From NCBI RefSeq assembly GCF_041358175.1, contig NZ_JBGKBE010000002.1, positions 434,001 to 498,000 on the forward strand: 64,000 nt of DNA, given 5' to 3'. The position numbers and the translations under genes were made by a program. The notes below the pieces were generated by a model. That model had not been told where the DNA came from. It saw only the letters and a program-made list of their open reading frames with translations, and did not search any database. Origin of the DNA: Muriicola sp041358175. Its GTDB lineage: Bacteria > Bacteroidota > Bacteroidia > Flavobacteriales > Flavobacteriaceae. Below are positions 35,559-45,379 of this stretch, one piece after another (position 1 is the first letter of the stretch; each line of letters begins with the position of its first letter).

Positions 35559-36998
35559 TTATAAAGATGAAGCCCAAAGTATCCAGGGGGTTGCGAGGAG
35601 AAAAATTGCGGTATTTAAAACGGTGATGACAGCCCCATGCTTATAAATATCTTCCGAAGGCAAAAAGCCACTGCCGGCAAATAATACATTTGAACTGGAA
35701 GCCTGAGGGGTCATTACGGCAAAGTAATTGGTGGCAAAAGAAAGCATGAATGCCATCAAGGCCGCCGGTACCCCCGCATTTACCGCCACCTGTAAAAAAA
35801 CGGCATACAAAGCCAGCAAATGGGCTGTCTGACTCACAAAAAGATAGTGGATGAGTACATATAAGACGGTGAGCAGGATATAAACGGTTACCCAGCTATA
35901 GCCGCTGATATAAGTAGCTAACTGCGCGCCCAAAGTTTTCATAAACCCCATATCATTCAGGGAGGTACTCATCATATACAAAATGGCAAACCATATATAT
36001 GTTTCCAATGCATCCCCCGCCCCCTGCCTGATATCTTCCAGGGTATATACATTAGCCAGTATCAAAATAGACAGTCCCAGGAAAGCTACAATGGCCAGAT
36101 TGATATTTAATACCGGGGATAAGGCCCAGAGTAGGATCATCCCAAAAAAAGTGGCCCCCATAATCCATTCTTTGCTGCTCATGGGTCCCATTTTCTGAAG
36201 TGCTTTTGCAGCCATTTCAGGGGCTTCAGGAGTGTATTTGTCTTCAGGAGGAAATATTTTATACAGAATATAGGGAATCGCTACAAGGGCAATAAAACAA
36301 GGTACCGAAGCCACTATGAACCAATTTCCAAAATTCATATTAACCCCAAATTGAGCCGCAATACCAGCACCCACCGGGTTGGCAGCCATCCCAGTAAACC
36401 ACAGAGCAGAACTTATGGTATGCCCGGATATAGCAGTCATCATGAGGTAGCTTCCCGTCTTCCTTCTGCCTTCAGGAGTGGGCAGGGATCCGGTGTCTAG
36501 GGACAACGCATGAGCAATAGGATATAAAATACCAGATCTTGCCGTGTTACTGGGAATGGCCGGACCCAGGAGTGTATCTGTAGCCACGATGCAATACCCC
36601 AGATTGAGAGTAGATTTCCCAAATCTGCGAATTAATAAAAAAGCAATACGCCTTCCCAGGCCCGACTTGATCACTCCTTTTGCCACTAAAAAGGCCGCCA
36701 GAATAAGAAGGATAAAGCTTTCAGAAAACCCTGAAAAAGCCCTTTCCGCAGGTAGTACTCTCAATAGTACCACGGCAACAAGTGCGAGAATAGAGGCAGT
36801 GAAAATAGATAGGGCCTCAAGTAAAACTCCAATTATCGCCGTAAAAAATATGGTAAACAGGTACCAGGAATCTGGTGACAGGTCCCAGGGAATAGGCAGA
36901 TTCCAGATCACAATTCCCAATATCAGGGTAATACCCCTTTTTATCCAACGCAGTTTGTGATCGTTTTGTGTTGATTCCGTCTCCCTGGCTGAATTCAT
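35559..36998 (-). CDS. DASS/SLC13 family anion symporter
   Basis: 479 residues, 11-12 membrane helices. The family SNTA-type motif appears as GPAIPSNTARSGILYPI at about 150-166; NYFAVMTPQASSSNVLFAGSGF in the second repeat is the matching Thr/Ser-rich hairpin. Members import dicarboxylates or sulfate with Na+. Among subtypes, the YbhI/CitT-like group (SxxNTARxGxxxPI) is the closest impression. It stands alone. Confidence 0.9.
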   Translation of the reverse strand: MNSARETESTQNDHKLRWIKRGITLILGIVIWNLPIPWDLSPDSWYLFTIFFTAIIGVLLEALSIFTASILALVAVVLLRVLPAERAFSGFSESFILLILAAFLVAKGVIKSGLGRRIAFLLIRRFGKSTLNLGYCIVATDTLLGPAIPSNTARSGILYPIAHALSLDTGSLPTPEGRRKTGSYLMMTAISGHTISSALWFTGMAANPVGAGIAAQFGVNMNFGNWFIVASVPCFIALVAIPYILYKIFPPEDKYTPEAPEMAAKALQKMGPMSSKEWIMGATFFGMILLWALSPVLNINLAIVAFLGLSILILANVYTLEDIRQGAGDALETYIWFAILYMMSTSLNDMGFMKTLGAQLATYISGYSWVTVYILLTVLYVLIHYLFVSQTAHLLALYAVFLQVAVNAGVPAALMAFMLSFATNYFAVMTPQASSSNVLFAGSGFLPSEDIYKHGAVITVLNTAIFLLATPWILWASSL

Positions 36999-37047
36999 AG
37001 TTTCTATTTATTCCTTATATGATTATTAACTGCTTTTTGTTTCGATG

Positions 37048-38073
37048 CTATTCCCAGATTAGATTTTCAATCCAGTATTTCTTGTCATTGAGAAAATTCG
37101 GATGAATATTACCATTTTCTAAGTTCATAGAATGGTCTGTATCGGGGTATAATTTAATCAGGAAGTTAGGTTTGTCTGGAATAAGGGATATCGAGGTCAC
37201 AGGATCTACCAGGATATCATTTTCTCCGTATTGGAACAAAACTGGGCAGGTGATACTCCCAACGCTGCCTTCGAGACCAAAATGTATGTCTTCCCTCAAA
37301 GGTCTGGAAGGAAGGTTTTTTGAAACTGCCGGTCGGTATCTTAGTTTGGGTAGTGATTCGATTAGTTTTTTAATAGAGGAAATGGTTTCATCTGAGATAA
37401 GACCCTTGCCAACATCATTAAAATAAATCTCCCATACATCTACTGCCTGTTCGATTTCTGTCGGCTTAAAGCCCTGAGCGGCGAGATAATGCTGAATTGC
37501 GTATAGTTGATTCTCTTTGAATGAAGCAATCGGCCCGGAAACCACGTTTACAAAAGCTATTTTCTCCCGACTTCTTATGGCCATATTCAGGGCAAGTCGG
37601 CCCCCTTCACTCATGCCATGCACGCCCACATTTAAACTATCTATTGCCTTTTGTGATGAGAGCCATTTATGCAGCTCGAGGTACTCGGTTGTTTTGTCTT
37701 TAAAACTTTGCTCCTGCCATCTTTTCTCAGTTTCTGACAATCCGGTTCCCGATTTATCACAGACCAGAGCAACTATTCCATTTTTTGCAAAGAATTCAGC
37801 CTCATACAGATAATTGGCTAAACCTACATCTCCCCCACCCTGAAGGCAAAGTACCGCTGGTACTTTTTCATTGTCGTCCCGAATAGGTTGAAACAGAAAG
37901 CCGAAGATTGTGCCATTGGAGGTGTCAATCCAGACCGAGTCTTTCTTTACTTTATAAGGCGTGTCTTCAGATAATTTCTGCTTTTCGCGCTTTTCCTGGC
38001 ATGAAGTATTAGTTGATATAGCCAATAAGAATAATAGGAGAAATGGAAATTTCCTGAAGAAGACGATTTTCAT
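37048..38073 (-). CDS. Exported alpha/beta hydrolase
   Basis: 341 residues with a lipoprotein-like N-terminus (FLLAISTNTSCQEKRE, Cys25). GVHGMSEGGRLAL contains the nucleophile elbow G-x-S-x-G (MSE) and ENDILVDPVTSISL plus the final DTDHSMNLE provide the Asp and His of the triad. QGGGDVGLANYL forms the oxyanion region, and the layout resembles the acyl-CoA thioester hydrolase/dienelactone hydrolase branch. The natural substrate is unknown. Confidence 0.87.
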   Translation of the reverse strand: MKIVFFRKFPFLLLFLLAISTNTSCQEKREKQKLSEDTPYKVKKDSVWIDTSNGTIFGFLFQPIRDDNEKVPAVLCLQGGGDVGLANYLYEAEFFAKNGIVALVCDKSGTGLSETEKRWQEQSFKDKTTEYLELHKWLSSQKAIDSLNVGVHGMSEGGRLALNMAIRSREKIAFVNVVSGPIASFKENQLYAIQHYLAAQGFKPTEIEQAVDVWEIYFNDVGKGLISDETISSIKKLIESLPKLRYRPAVSKNLPSRPLREDIHFGLEGSVGSITCPVLFQYGENDILVDPVTSISLIPDKPNFLIKLYPDTDHSMNLENGNIHPNFLNDKKYWIENLIWE

Positions 38074-38137
38074 CTGAGTATAATCATTTAGGCCTTATCA
38101 GCAAAAATGGTAAATAATATCAACTTTTGCCCTACAA

Positions 38138-38710
38138 TTATTCTTTCCTTTTTCTCGTCCAGAAATCAATTTCCACCTCAATTATATCTGACAAAAAATC
38201 GGGCATAGCCGAATGTTTGAATTCGCTTCCAACACCATAATCCTGGCGGTTTAGTGTTGTTCTCGATCTAATACCGACTGTATTATTCTCAATTTTTACA
38301 ATTTGAAACGGGAATACATAATCCTTTGTTACCCCGTGCATTGTAAACTTTCCGTAAGCCTTAAAATTGGAATAATCGATCTGTAGAATAGAATCACTTT
38401 CAAAGGTGATGTGCGGATATTTTTCTGCGTCAAAAAAATCAGCAGTACGTAAATGGGCATCCCGATCCGGAATTCCAGTATTGATGCTCATTACTTTGAT
38501 TACAGTAGAAATTTTAGAGGAATCCATGCTTGATTCATTCCAGTCGAGTAATAGCTCATAGTCCGTGAATTTGCCGGTAACCTGGGTAAAACCTGCTATG
38601 GAGATATTAAACCCGATGGTCGAATGGTTGGGCTCTACAGTCAACTTTTTAGTCTGAGCCCCCATGTAAATAGAAAAAAATACTAATAAAATAGTTGTCA
38701 ATTTTTTCAT
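38138..38710 (-). CDS. YceI family periplasmic protein
   Basis: 190 residues with a signal peptide (1-19). VEPNHSTIGFNISIAGFTQVTGKFTDY, LRTADFFDAEKYPHITFESD and RTTLNRQDYGVGSEF are the classic YceI sequence pattern of an isoprenoid-binding eight-stranded barrel. It binds polyprenyl lipids in the periplasm; a specific pathway is not indicated. The gene stands alone. Confidence 0.92.
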   Translation of the reverse strand: MKKLTTILLVFFSIYMGAQTKKLTVEPNHSTIGFNISIAGFTQVTGKFTDYELLLDWNESSMDSSKISTVIKVMSINTGIPDRDAHLRTADFFDAEKYPHITFESDSILQIDYSNFKAYGKFTMHGVTKDYVFPFQIVKIENNTVGIRSRTTLNRQDYGVGSEFKHSAMPDFLSDIIEVEIDFWTRKRKE

Positions 38711-38882
38711 GTCAAAAAGGGATTTATTCCATTCCTTATGGAATTATCAATCTGATATCTCAGAAGCCGTGGATATGACTTACCTGAGCCTTAAGATAAG
38801 GTTTAAAGATATTCCTGCCTTATATCAAGGAAGTATTTTTTTGATTTGAATTTTTCATTCGCCCGGTTCTGCAGACTAAAAT

Positions 38883-39722
38883 TTAGTTCCGGGAGAGTTT
38901 ATCAATAAGGTCGGCGCAACCTCCGGATCTTATGAATTCAGTATGCGCATCAATACTATCAAATTTTATTCCCGTGATTTCGGAGCATATTATTTTAGAA
39001 TTTGTATAGTTCATAAATTCCTTGAGCACTTTTTCTGATCTCTTATTTTTCATGGGTGATTTACCATCAACTTCCCTACACCATTGAAGGGATTTTATCC
39101 AAATGGCCGCGCTTAGAGCTCCACAAGCAGAACCACTTAAACCCAGTCCTCCTGCAAAGCCGGCAACCATGATGATCTCTTTATCATTTGCCCCCATTTT
39201 TCTGGCGACTTCAGAGGCGCAACTAATAAATTCCGTATTATCTGCTTGAGTCCTTGAAATACTTTCAAAAGCCTGTTTTATGGCTTCAGGAGCCCAATTT
39301 TGAGCAAGTTCAAAACAGTGACGGTACCTTCCTGATAACATGTATTTGGCAAAGCTGAGTTTATTTGAAAAATCACATCTGGTAATTTCCCGGCAATTTG
39401 TCGTTTTTTCACGTTGCTCAAAGGAAGACATAATGCTTTGAGTTGCCTTGATGGTAACTTTTTTGGCCAGATCGGTATTTCCGAATCTTCTGTACGATTC
39501 TGCTCCGGCGGCTAAAGACGCTCCCCAAAGCATCCCACATTGATGACCCTGTTGTAATATGCCCCCTGCCAAAACATCGGCAGCACGTTCTACAAGCTCA
39601 TTTGGATGGCCGAATTCGCGGTTTAGCATATAGCATAAGGTGCGCGAACAGGTTCTGAGTTCCCGAAACACTTTCTTCCCATCAGTAGGTGCATCCTGGA
39701 TATTGTATACATTTGAGTCCAT
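38883..39722 (-). CDS. C_GCAxxG_C_C family protein with two repeat units
   Basis: 279 residues with nine or more cysteines. GGILQQGHQCGMLWGASLAAGA at about 52-73 and AGGLGLSGSACGALSAAIW at about 187-205 are two versions of the glycine/cysteine motif of the C_GCAxxG_C_C family, so the protein is a tandem of two domains where most members have one. Redox-active cysteine or heme/metal binding has been proposed for the family; no activity is proven. It stands alone. Confidence 0.75.
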   Translation of the reverse strand: MDSNVYNIQDAPTDGKKVFRELRTCSRTLCYMLNREFGHPNELVERAADVLAGGILQQGHQCGMLWGASLAAGAESYRRFGNTDLAKKVTIKATQSIMSSFEQREKTTNCREITRCDFSNKLSFAKYMLSGRYRHCFELAQNWAPEAIKQAFESISRTQADNTEFISCASEVARKMGANDKEIIMVAGFAGGLGLSGSACGALSAAIWIKSLQWCREVDGKSPMKNKRSEKVLKEFMNYTNSKIICSEITGIKFDSIDAHTEFIRSGGCADLIDKLSRN

Positions 39723-39979
39723 AATACTTTAAATTTACGAATGAAGTAAAGTACAACAGACTAATGTTTAACCCTATGATTTTCATCAGGTTACCGTATC
39801 AATTTGCAGTTTAAAACCTTTGTACATTCCAATTTAATTACGTCCTTCTTGGGGATAATAGAATATTTTGTGATAGTTTTGTAGGAAACCCCGGAATTCT
39901 CATCGAAAATAAACCGCTTACCTTAGAAGGCCTTCTCCAATTAGATTTTAACACGATTATCTGGATAGCCGCTCCCATC

Positions 39980-40849
39980 ATGTTTGCCCTGGTGGCCCTG
40001 GAATATTTCCTTTCCTATAGAACGAACAAAAATCTCTATAACGGAAAAGACTTTCTGGCTTCAGCTGCAATAGGCTTTGGAAATCTGTTTGTCAACGCCC
40101 TCACCAAGGTGGGTATTTTCTATATCGTAGTTATTTGTTATAACCTTACACCGTGGACCATCCCTCATACCTGGTGGTCTTATATCCTCTGTTTTATTGC
40201 CCTGGACTTCGTTCGCTACTGGTCGCACAGAATTTCTCATTTTCAACGTTTCTGGTGGTCTACCCATGTAGTTCACCACAGTTCAACATATTATAATTTT
40301 TCTACTTCTTTTCGTTTATCCTGGGTTCAGAACCTGAAGCTGGTATTTTTTGTACCCGTTTTTATGATGAGTTTTGATCCTGTCGTTTTTATAATTATTC
40401 ATCAATTGGAGATCCTGTACCAATTCTGGATTCATACAGAACTCATCCGTAAGCTCCCTGCACCCGTCGAATACGTTTTTGTAACTCCTTCACACCACAG
40501 GGTACATCATGCGGTAAACGAGGACTATATTGACAAGAATTTTGGGTCGACCCTTATAATCTGGGATCGAATCTTTGGTACTTTTAAGGAAGAAAAGGAA
40601 CAGGCCATTTACGGCATTACCAAGCCGGTGAACTCTTACAATCCGGTCTATCTGGTCTTCCACGCCTGGGGCGACCTGCTCAGGGATATCTGGCAACGTC
40701 CACAGAAAAGCTGGTCAATTATGTTTGGTAGCCCTACCGCCTGGGAACGTAAGCAAATGGAAAAAGCGAAGAAGGATAAAAAGAAGCAACCCAAGCAGGC
40801 TAAAAAACGTATCGATACCCGGGTTGTAGAACCCGTGGAGACAATTTAG
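39980..40849 (+). CDS. Sterol desaturase/fatty-acid hydroxylase family protein
   Basis: 289 residues from the first ATG, with membrane helices and the histidine clusters of a di-iron oxygenase: WSHRISH, STHVVHHSS and THSHHRVHHAVN-like SHHRVHHAVNEDYIDKNFG. Such enzymes hydroxylate or desaturate lipids. Residues just upstream (IIWIAAP before MFALVALE) look like part of the first helix, yet the frame back to the stop near 39808 holds no ATG, GTG or TTG, so the true start is unclear. The C-terminus (KKRIDTRVVEPVETI) looks unlike the family and may derive from an inserted repeat. Confidence 0.87.
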   Translation: MFALVALEYFLSYRTNKNLYNGKDFLASAAIGFGNLFVNALTKVGIFYIVVICYNLTPWTIPHTWWSYILCFIALDFVRYWSHRISHFQRFWWSTHVVHHSSTYYNFSTSFRLSWVQNLKLVFFVPVFMMSFDPVVFIIIHQLEILYQFWIHTELIRKLPAPVEYVFVTPSHHRVHHAVNEDYIDKNFGSTLIIWDRIFGTFKEEKEQAIYGITKPVNSYNPVYLVFHAWGDLLRDIWQRPQKSWSIMFGSPTAWERKQMEKAKKDKKKQPKQAKKRIDTRVVEPVETI

Positions 40850-40916
40850 TCCGACCATTCAGAGTATTTACTGTAGAACATTGCCGCATTTCATTCCAGA
40901 AATTGGCGCAAAGAAA

Positions 40917-40950
40917 AAGCCACATCCCTGTTCTAACCGGCTTGTGGCTT
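40917..40950. terminator. Bidirectional terminator between sterol desaturase and FKBP genes
   Basis: AAGCCACA (40917-40924) and TGTGGCTT (40943-40950) form an 8-bp stem with an 18-base loop, preceded by an A run and followed by T-rich sequence. It lies between two converging genes and can stop transcription from both sides. Confidence 0.75.
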
Positions 40951-40974
40951 CTTCAATTAGGTGTTACCCCGTAT

Positions 40975-41403
40975 TTATTTAATTTCCACCAATGTCAGGT
41001 CGAAAATAAGGTCTTGTCCTGCAAGAGGGTGATTAGCATCAATAACAATATGCTCCTCCTCTACTTCAACAACGCGTAATTGCTGTTCAGATCCGTCAGG
41101 ATTAGTGGCAACAAGGCCCATTCCAATTTCCGGCTTGATCTCTTCCGGTAAATCACTTTTACTTACCTTCTGGAACAATTCCTTGCGCACTTCTCCATAG
41201 GCTTCTTCTTTGGGTATAGTGATGGTTTTTTCTTCATCTACCTCCATATCGATCAACCCTTTTTCAAAACCGGGAATTAAAGCTCCCTGTCCCAGGGTGA
41301 CTTCCAATGGATCCCTTTCAAGTGAGCTGTCAAAAACCTGCCCGTCATTTAATTTTCCTGTGTAATGTACCCTTATGGTATCATTTGCTTTTACTTTTCC
41401 CAT
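40975..41403 (-). CDS. FKBP-type peptidyl-prolyl isomerase, SlyD-like
   Basis: 142 residues. YTGKLNDGQVFDSSLERDPLEVTLGQGALIPGFEKGLIDM (split over 15-54) is the FKBP entry with the insert-in-flap (IF) arrangement of SlyD; PKEEAYGEVRKELF belongs to the IF region, and DANHPLAGQDLIFDLTLVEI the C-terminal strand. It lacks the His-rich metal tail of E. coli SlyD. It catalyses prolyl cis-trans isomerisation and acts as a chaperone. A TACCTTTG box stands 35 bp upstream. Confidence 0.94.
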   Translation of the reverse strand: MGKVKANDTIRVHYTGKLNDGQVFDSSLERDPLEVTLGQGALIPGFEKGLIDMEVDEEKTITIPKEEAYGEVRKELFQKVSKSDLPEEIKPEIGMGLVATNPDGSEQQLRVVEVEEEHIVIDANHPLAGQDLIFDLTLVEIK

Positions 41404-41437
41404 GTTGCTGTTTTCTATGGATTACAATTTAAAGGCG

Positions 41438-41445
41438 CAAAGGTA
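41438..41445 (-). promoter_or_regulatory. -7 box TACCTTTG for the FKBP gene
   Basis: TACCTTTG on the minus strand fits TAnnTTTG exactly and is identical to the box in front of tilS. It lies 35 bp upstream of the ATG at 41403. No strong -33 box was seen. Confidence 0.55.
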
Positions 41446-41554
41446 GTAAGTAAGGATTGATTGGACGAAAATTCCGGAGAAAAATCCCCTGCTTCATGGT
41501 TCACATTAATGAATTTCAGTTGCTATTGCAGGTAAATCTCTCAAAACACCTCCC

Positions 41555-42172
41555 CTATTGTGGAAATAAGTATTCTACAATAACCTTCGCAGCCATAGAA
41601 CTGCCCACCTCAGAAGGATGGAACCCGTCCTGACTGTAATAATCGAGCTTTTCTGTACTTTCGATGTACTCTTTCCACACTTCTCCAACAGGCAAAAGCA
41701 GCGCTCCATTTATTGTGGCAGCATCGCGATGATTTTTAATAACATCATCAAATGTGCGGTAGTAATCAAGCGAAGGCCAGACCATAAAATAGCAAAGCGT
41801 TGTATTACTATCATCACAAAGCTCACGGTACTTCTTCCCGTCTTCTATCAGCATTCTACGGCCTTCCTTTTGGGAAGAAGGGCCTTGTTGCAGGATCACA
41901 AAATCAAAGGATTTACCAGCAATTAGTTTTTGAACTTTCCCATCCTTCCAGTGATCGATAATGGCATAATTGGGAAAAGCGATCATTTCATAATCCACTT
42001 CAATTCCTTTGCTTTGAGCTTCTTTCCTTACCAGATCCGGGAGATCATTAGTGTAGGTAAGGCTATTGCCAACAAACAGTATTTTGATGCCTTTGGTCCC
42101 TGTTGTATCCTGACTATGGGCAGTTGGATTCAACAGCAATAACAATAAATAAAGTAATACGAACCTATTCAT
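41555..42172 (-). CDS. Secreted SGNH/GDSL hydrolase
   Basis: 205 residues with a signal peptide (1-20). GNSLTYTNDLP has the block I serine (Ser37 in GNSLT), a block V DGFHPSEVG carries the Asp and His of the triad, and LQQGPSSQKEG is the block III-like segment. SGNH enzymes cut acyl esters from sugars, lipids or peptides. It is followed by the APC permease on the same strand after 15 bp. Confidence 0.88.
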   Translation of the reverse strand: MNRFVLLYLLLLLLNPTAHSQDTTGTKGIKILFVGNSLTYTNDLPDLVRKEAQSKGIEVDYEMIAFPNYAIIDHWKDGKVQKLIAGKSFDFVILQQGPSSQKEGRRMLIEDGKKYRELCDDSNTTLCYFMVWPSLDYYRTFDDVIKNHRDAATINGALLLPVGEVWKEYIESTEKLDYYSQDGFHPSEVGSSMAAKVIVEYLFPQ

Positions 42173-42187
42173 GCAATTTGATTCTTT

Positions 42188-43498
42188 TCAGCGCTCTTTC
42201 CTTTTAATCCATCGCACTCCAAAATAGATGGTGCATATAAGCACAAGAAAAACAGCAATCGACAAAAATTCTCCTGCCGATAAACTGCTCAGTAGCCAAA
42301 GAATAGAGGAAATCCCTATGATAGGGATGATCCAGCCACCAGGCACCTTAAATGTCTTCTCAGCTAGCTCCGATTTCTTCCTTCTCATCCTGAGCGTCGC
42401 CAGAATGACCAGCAGATAGATAAGCAGTATAGCTGCACTAGCCAGAATGGCTAATTGTTCAAATCCTCCGGAGATGGAAAAAAGGAAAATCAGTCCGGCA
42501 AAGCAGATGATCGACCAGTATGGGGTAGCAAATTTAGCATGGACCTTCCCCAGGAATTTTGGAAACAGACCGTCTCTGGCACCGGCGAACAATACACGAG
42601 GCGTACTCATTACATCTGTACTTACTGCGCCATAACAGGATATTGCAGCCGCAATTAAAAGCAATGTACCTCCAATCGGTCCCATAATATTTTCTGCAAC
42701 CGCAGCCAGGGGTGCATTTTTATAAAACTCAATTTCCTGCCCCAGTATCCCCTGGGTAACCGTCTGAAGCAACAAATAAATCAGCAGAACCATTGCCCCG
42801 CCAAGCATAATTCCAAGGGGGATCGTACGTTTGGGGTTTTTTATCTCCCCACTTGCCCCTAGGGCAGTTTCGAATCCTGCAAAGGCAAAAAACAGCACCA
42901 GGGTGGTATTGCCAAAGGTCTTTAAGCCCGGTAGTTGTTCCCATTGCAGGTTGACAGGGTCAATCAGGCTTATCCCAAGGATGCCGATACCGAATAAGGG
43001 TAAGAGTTTCACAATTGTGATCCACTTAATAAAGGCCACTCCCTGTTTCGCCCCGCGAATATTAGTGATCACCAGAAAACCGAGTAGGATAAAATAAAAT
43101 AATCCCCGTATCCAGGGATCTGAAAATACGGGAAAAATAACGGCCAGGGAATCGGCAATGATGTTCATAAGAGCGGCACTCCCAAGGATACTCCAACCGA
43201 AAACGGCCAGCCAGTTTACGATAAAGCCGGCAAATTCTCCAAAAGCCGCCACCACATAAGCATAACTCCCCCCCGATTTGGTTACACGGGTTCCTATTTC
43301 AGCATAACACAACATAATGGCAGCCATCATCAGACCGCAAAAGAGATAGGCAAAGATGCTAAAGGCACCCAGTTCTATCCCTACAATTGCTGGTAAGGCA
43401 AAAATCCCGGCTCCTACTGTGATATTAATAATATTGAGTGATAAGCCGGTTACTCCTACAACCCGTTTTAGTTCAGGGTCTGCTTGGTTATTGGTCAT
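42188..43498 (-). CDS. APC superfamily amino-acid permease
   Basis: 436 residues, 12 membrane helices. NIINITVGAGIFALPAIVG is the unwound helix-1 motif of the APC family, ALGASGEIKNPKRTIPLGI contains the conserved E-x-x-x-P-x-R segment and SGGFEQLAILAS follows. It imports or exchanges an amino acid or polyamine. It lies 15 bp from the SGNH hydrolase gene, so they may be co-expressed. Confidence 0.9.
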   Translation of the reverse strand: MTNNQADPELKRVVGVTGLSLNIINITVGAGIFALPAIVGIELGAFSIFAYLFCGLMMAAIMLCYAEIGTRVTKSGGSYAYVVAAFGEFAGFIVNWLAVFGWSILGSAALMNIIADSLAVIFPVFSDPWIRGLFYFILLGFLVITNIRGAKQGVAFIKWITIVKLLPLFGIGILGISLIDPVNLQWEQLPGLKTFGNTTLVLFFAFAGFETALGASGEIKNPKRTIPLGIMLGGAMVLLIYLLLQTVTQGILGQEIEFYKNAPLAAVAENIMGPIGGTLLLIAAAISCYGAVSTDVMSTPRVLFAGARDGLFPKFLGKVHAKFATPYWSIICFAGLIFLFSISGGFEQLAILASAAILLIYLLVILATLRMRRKKSELAEKTFKVPGGWIIPIIGISSILWLLSSLSAGEFLSIAVFLVLICTIYFGVRWIKRKER

Positions 43499-43696
43499 GT
43501 TTGGTGGTTAGTTTGGTGTAAGCTATGTAAATGATTTGATTTAAATGAGGGAAAAACCATATTAATGGCTTATGCACTGTGACAGAAGGAAAATTTGAAG
43601 GATGACGTGAACAGTATCTGGAGGATGTTTTATGGCCCCTTGAAAGGAGATGATTTTCGATCCAGGGAAGCCTATTCATATTACATTTTATTGAAT

Positions 43697-44251
43697 TTAC
43701 TTCGCCAATTGCCCTGCTGTAAAGTCTAAAGCTTCCATAAAAGCTTCGGAGGTGTCAATATACTGTAATTGGTTCGCTTTACAGGATTTTTTAATTCTCT
43801 TACTGTGCGCAATCATGTTTTGGACATGGTCTTGAATATAGGCATCAGATTTATCGATGAGCCAGTCGTTTTGCAATTGGCTGAATTCCCTGATTTCACT
43901 GACTTTCTTTTCGACAGTAATATCGGTATAGCCCAGAAAACAAATTTTTATATGATCCGGATATTTTTTCTGAAGTTCAATGATGAGTTCCGGGAGGAGG
44001 GCTTCCCCTTCAATGATGGAGTCTGTTTCCACATGTATCATACTTTCCAGCATCGCTTTTATAAAGCTCCACAGACGTTCCGCAATCTCATCCGGAAATA
44101 ATTTGTCGTGGACACCGTATTCAGGTATACCGTTTGTAAATCCCATCATGATCCAATCCAGGGAGAGATATGGAATTCCCAATTGGGTTGAAAGCCTTTT
44201 AGCGATGATGGTCTTTCCGGATCTCGATGCCCCGCCTATGATATACAACAT
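43697..44251 (-). CDS. P-loop adenylate-kinase-like NTPase
   Basis: 184 residues. MLYIIGGASRSGKTIIAKRLS starts with a Walker A GGASRSGKT at 6-14; SLDWIMMGF, EGEALLPELI and the charged C-terminal half suggest a small nucleotide or sugar kinase. Substrate unknown; similar proteins are annotated as ATP-binding with no defined role. No linked gene gives a clue. The neighbours are a permease and the arsenic module. Confidence 0.7.
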   Translation of the reverse strand: MLYIIGGASRSGKTIIAKRLSTQLGIPYLSLDWIMMGFTNGIPEYGVHDKLFPDEIAERLWSFIKAMLESMIHVETDSIIEGEALLPELIIELQKKYPDHIKICFLGYTDITVEKKVSEIREFSQLQNDWLIDKSDAYIQDHVQNMIAHSKRIKKSCKANQLQYIDTSEAFMEALDFTAGQLAK

Positions 44252-44304
44252 GTTGTTTGTAGAAACTTTGCTATTTAGGCAAGTATACGAATTTGTCTTC
44301 TACT

Positions 44305-45351
44305 TTAGGTAAGAGCCTTTTGGTAGTATTTTTTACGCAGCCAAAATGATACCCTGACTAATAGTATCAAGGCTGGAACTTCTACCAGTGGGCCTATTAC
44401 CCCTGCAAAGGCCTGTCCTGAATTCAAACCAAAAACAGCAATAGCGACGGCAATCGCCAACTCAAAATTGTTTCCTGCCGCCGTAAAAGCCACCGAGGCT
44501 GTCTTGTCATATTTTGCTCCCATGGCCCTGGAAAAGAAAAATCCGATGATAAACATAAGAGCAAAGTAGATGAGCAAAGGAACTGCAATGATGAGGACAT
44601 CCATAGGGATTTCCACAATGAGTTCTCCCTTTAAAGAGAACATGACAATAATAGTAAACAACAACGCAACCAAGGTCATAGGAGAAATGGCCGGGATGAA
44701 CTTAGTAGTATACCATTCTTCGCCTTTGAGTTTTACCAGGATCAGCCGACTTAAAATACCCATGACAAAAGGGATACCAAGGTAAATGGCCACACTTTCA
44801 GCTATGGTACCGATGGAAATATCAACGATAGCCCCCTCGAACCCAAAGTAAGGAGGGAGAAGTGTAATAAAAACATAGGCATAAAAACTGTAGGCAAATA
44901 CCTGGAATATACTATTGAGAGCAACCAGTCCGGCACCGTATTCACTGCTCCCCTCGGCAAGGTCGTTCCAAACGAGGACCATGGCAATGCACCGAGCCAG
45001 GCCTATCAGAATGAGGCCGACCATATATTCCGGGTAATCGCGTAAAAAAGTGATGGCTAAAATAAACATGAGAACCGGACCTATAATCCAGTTCAGGATA
45101 AGCGAAATTGATAAGATACGGGTGTTTCGGAATACTTCGGGTAGCAATGAATAGTTGACTTTGGCCAAAGGTGGATACATCATCAAAATCAATCCTATCG
45201 CAATAGGAATATTCGTGGTTCCGCTGTTAAATTTGTTTAGTATATCCGGGAAGGTCGGGATAAAGTATCCAATTCCGATACCTATTGCCATAGCGACAAA
45301 GATCCAGAGGGTAAGGTTTCTGTCGAGGAAGCTTAGTTTTTTCTTGGTCAT
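44305..45351 (-). CDS. arsB: ACR3 family arsenite efflux permease
   Basis: 348 residues, ten membrane helices. LARCIAMVLVWNDLA carries the essential Cys121 of the ACR3 family in helix 4, and FTAAGNNFELAIAVAIAVFG the second hallmark in helix 9. It exports As(III) driven by the membrane potential. It is preceded by a repressor gene, arsR, 28 bp away in the same orientation, forming a minimal resistance operon without arsC or arsenate reductase. Confidence 0.95.
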   Translation of the reverse strand: MTKKKLSFLDRNLTLWIFVAMAIGIGIGYFIPTFPDILNKFNSGTTNIPIAIGLILMMYPPLAKVNYSLLPEVFRNTRILSISLILNWIIGPVLMFILAITFLRDYPEYMVGLILIGLARCIAMVLVWNDLAEGSSEYGAGLVALNSIFQVFAYSFYAYVFITLLPPYFGFEGAIVDISIGTIAESVAIYLGIPFVMGILSRLILVKLKGEEWYTTKFIPAISPMTLVALLFTIIVMFSLKGELIVEIPMDVLIIAVPLLIYFALMFIIGFFFSRAMGAKYDKTASVAFTAAGNNFELAIAVAIAVFGLNSGQAFAGVIGPLVEVPALILLVRVSFWLRKKYYQKALT

Positions 45352-45379
45352 ATTAAAAGGGAATGATGGGAATAAAATT

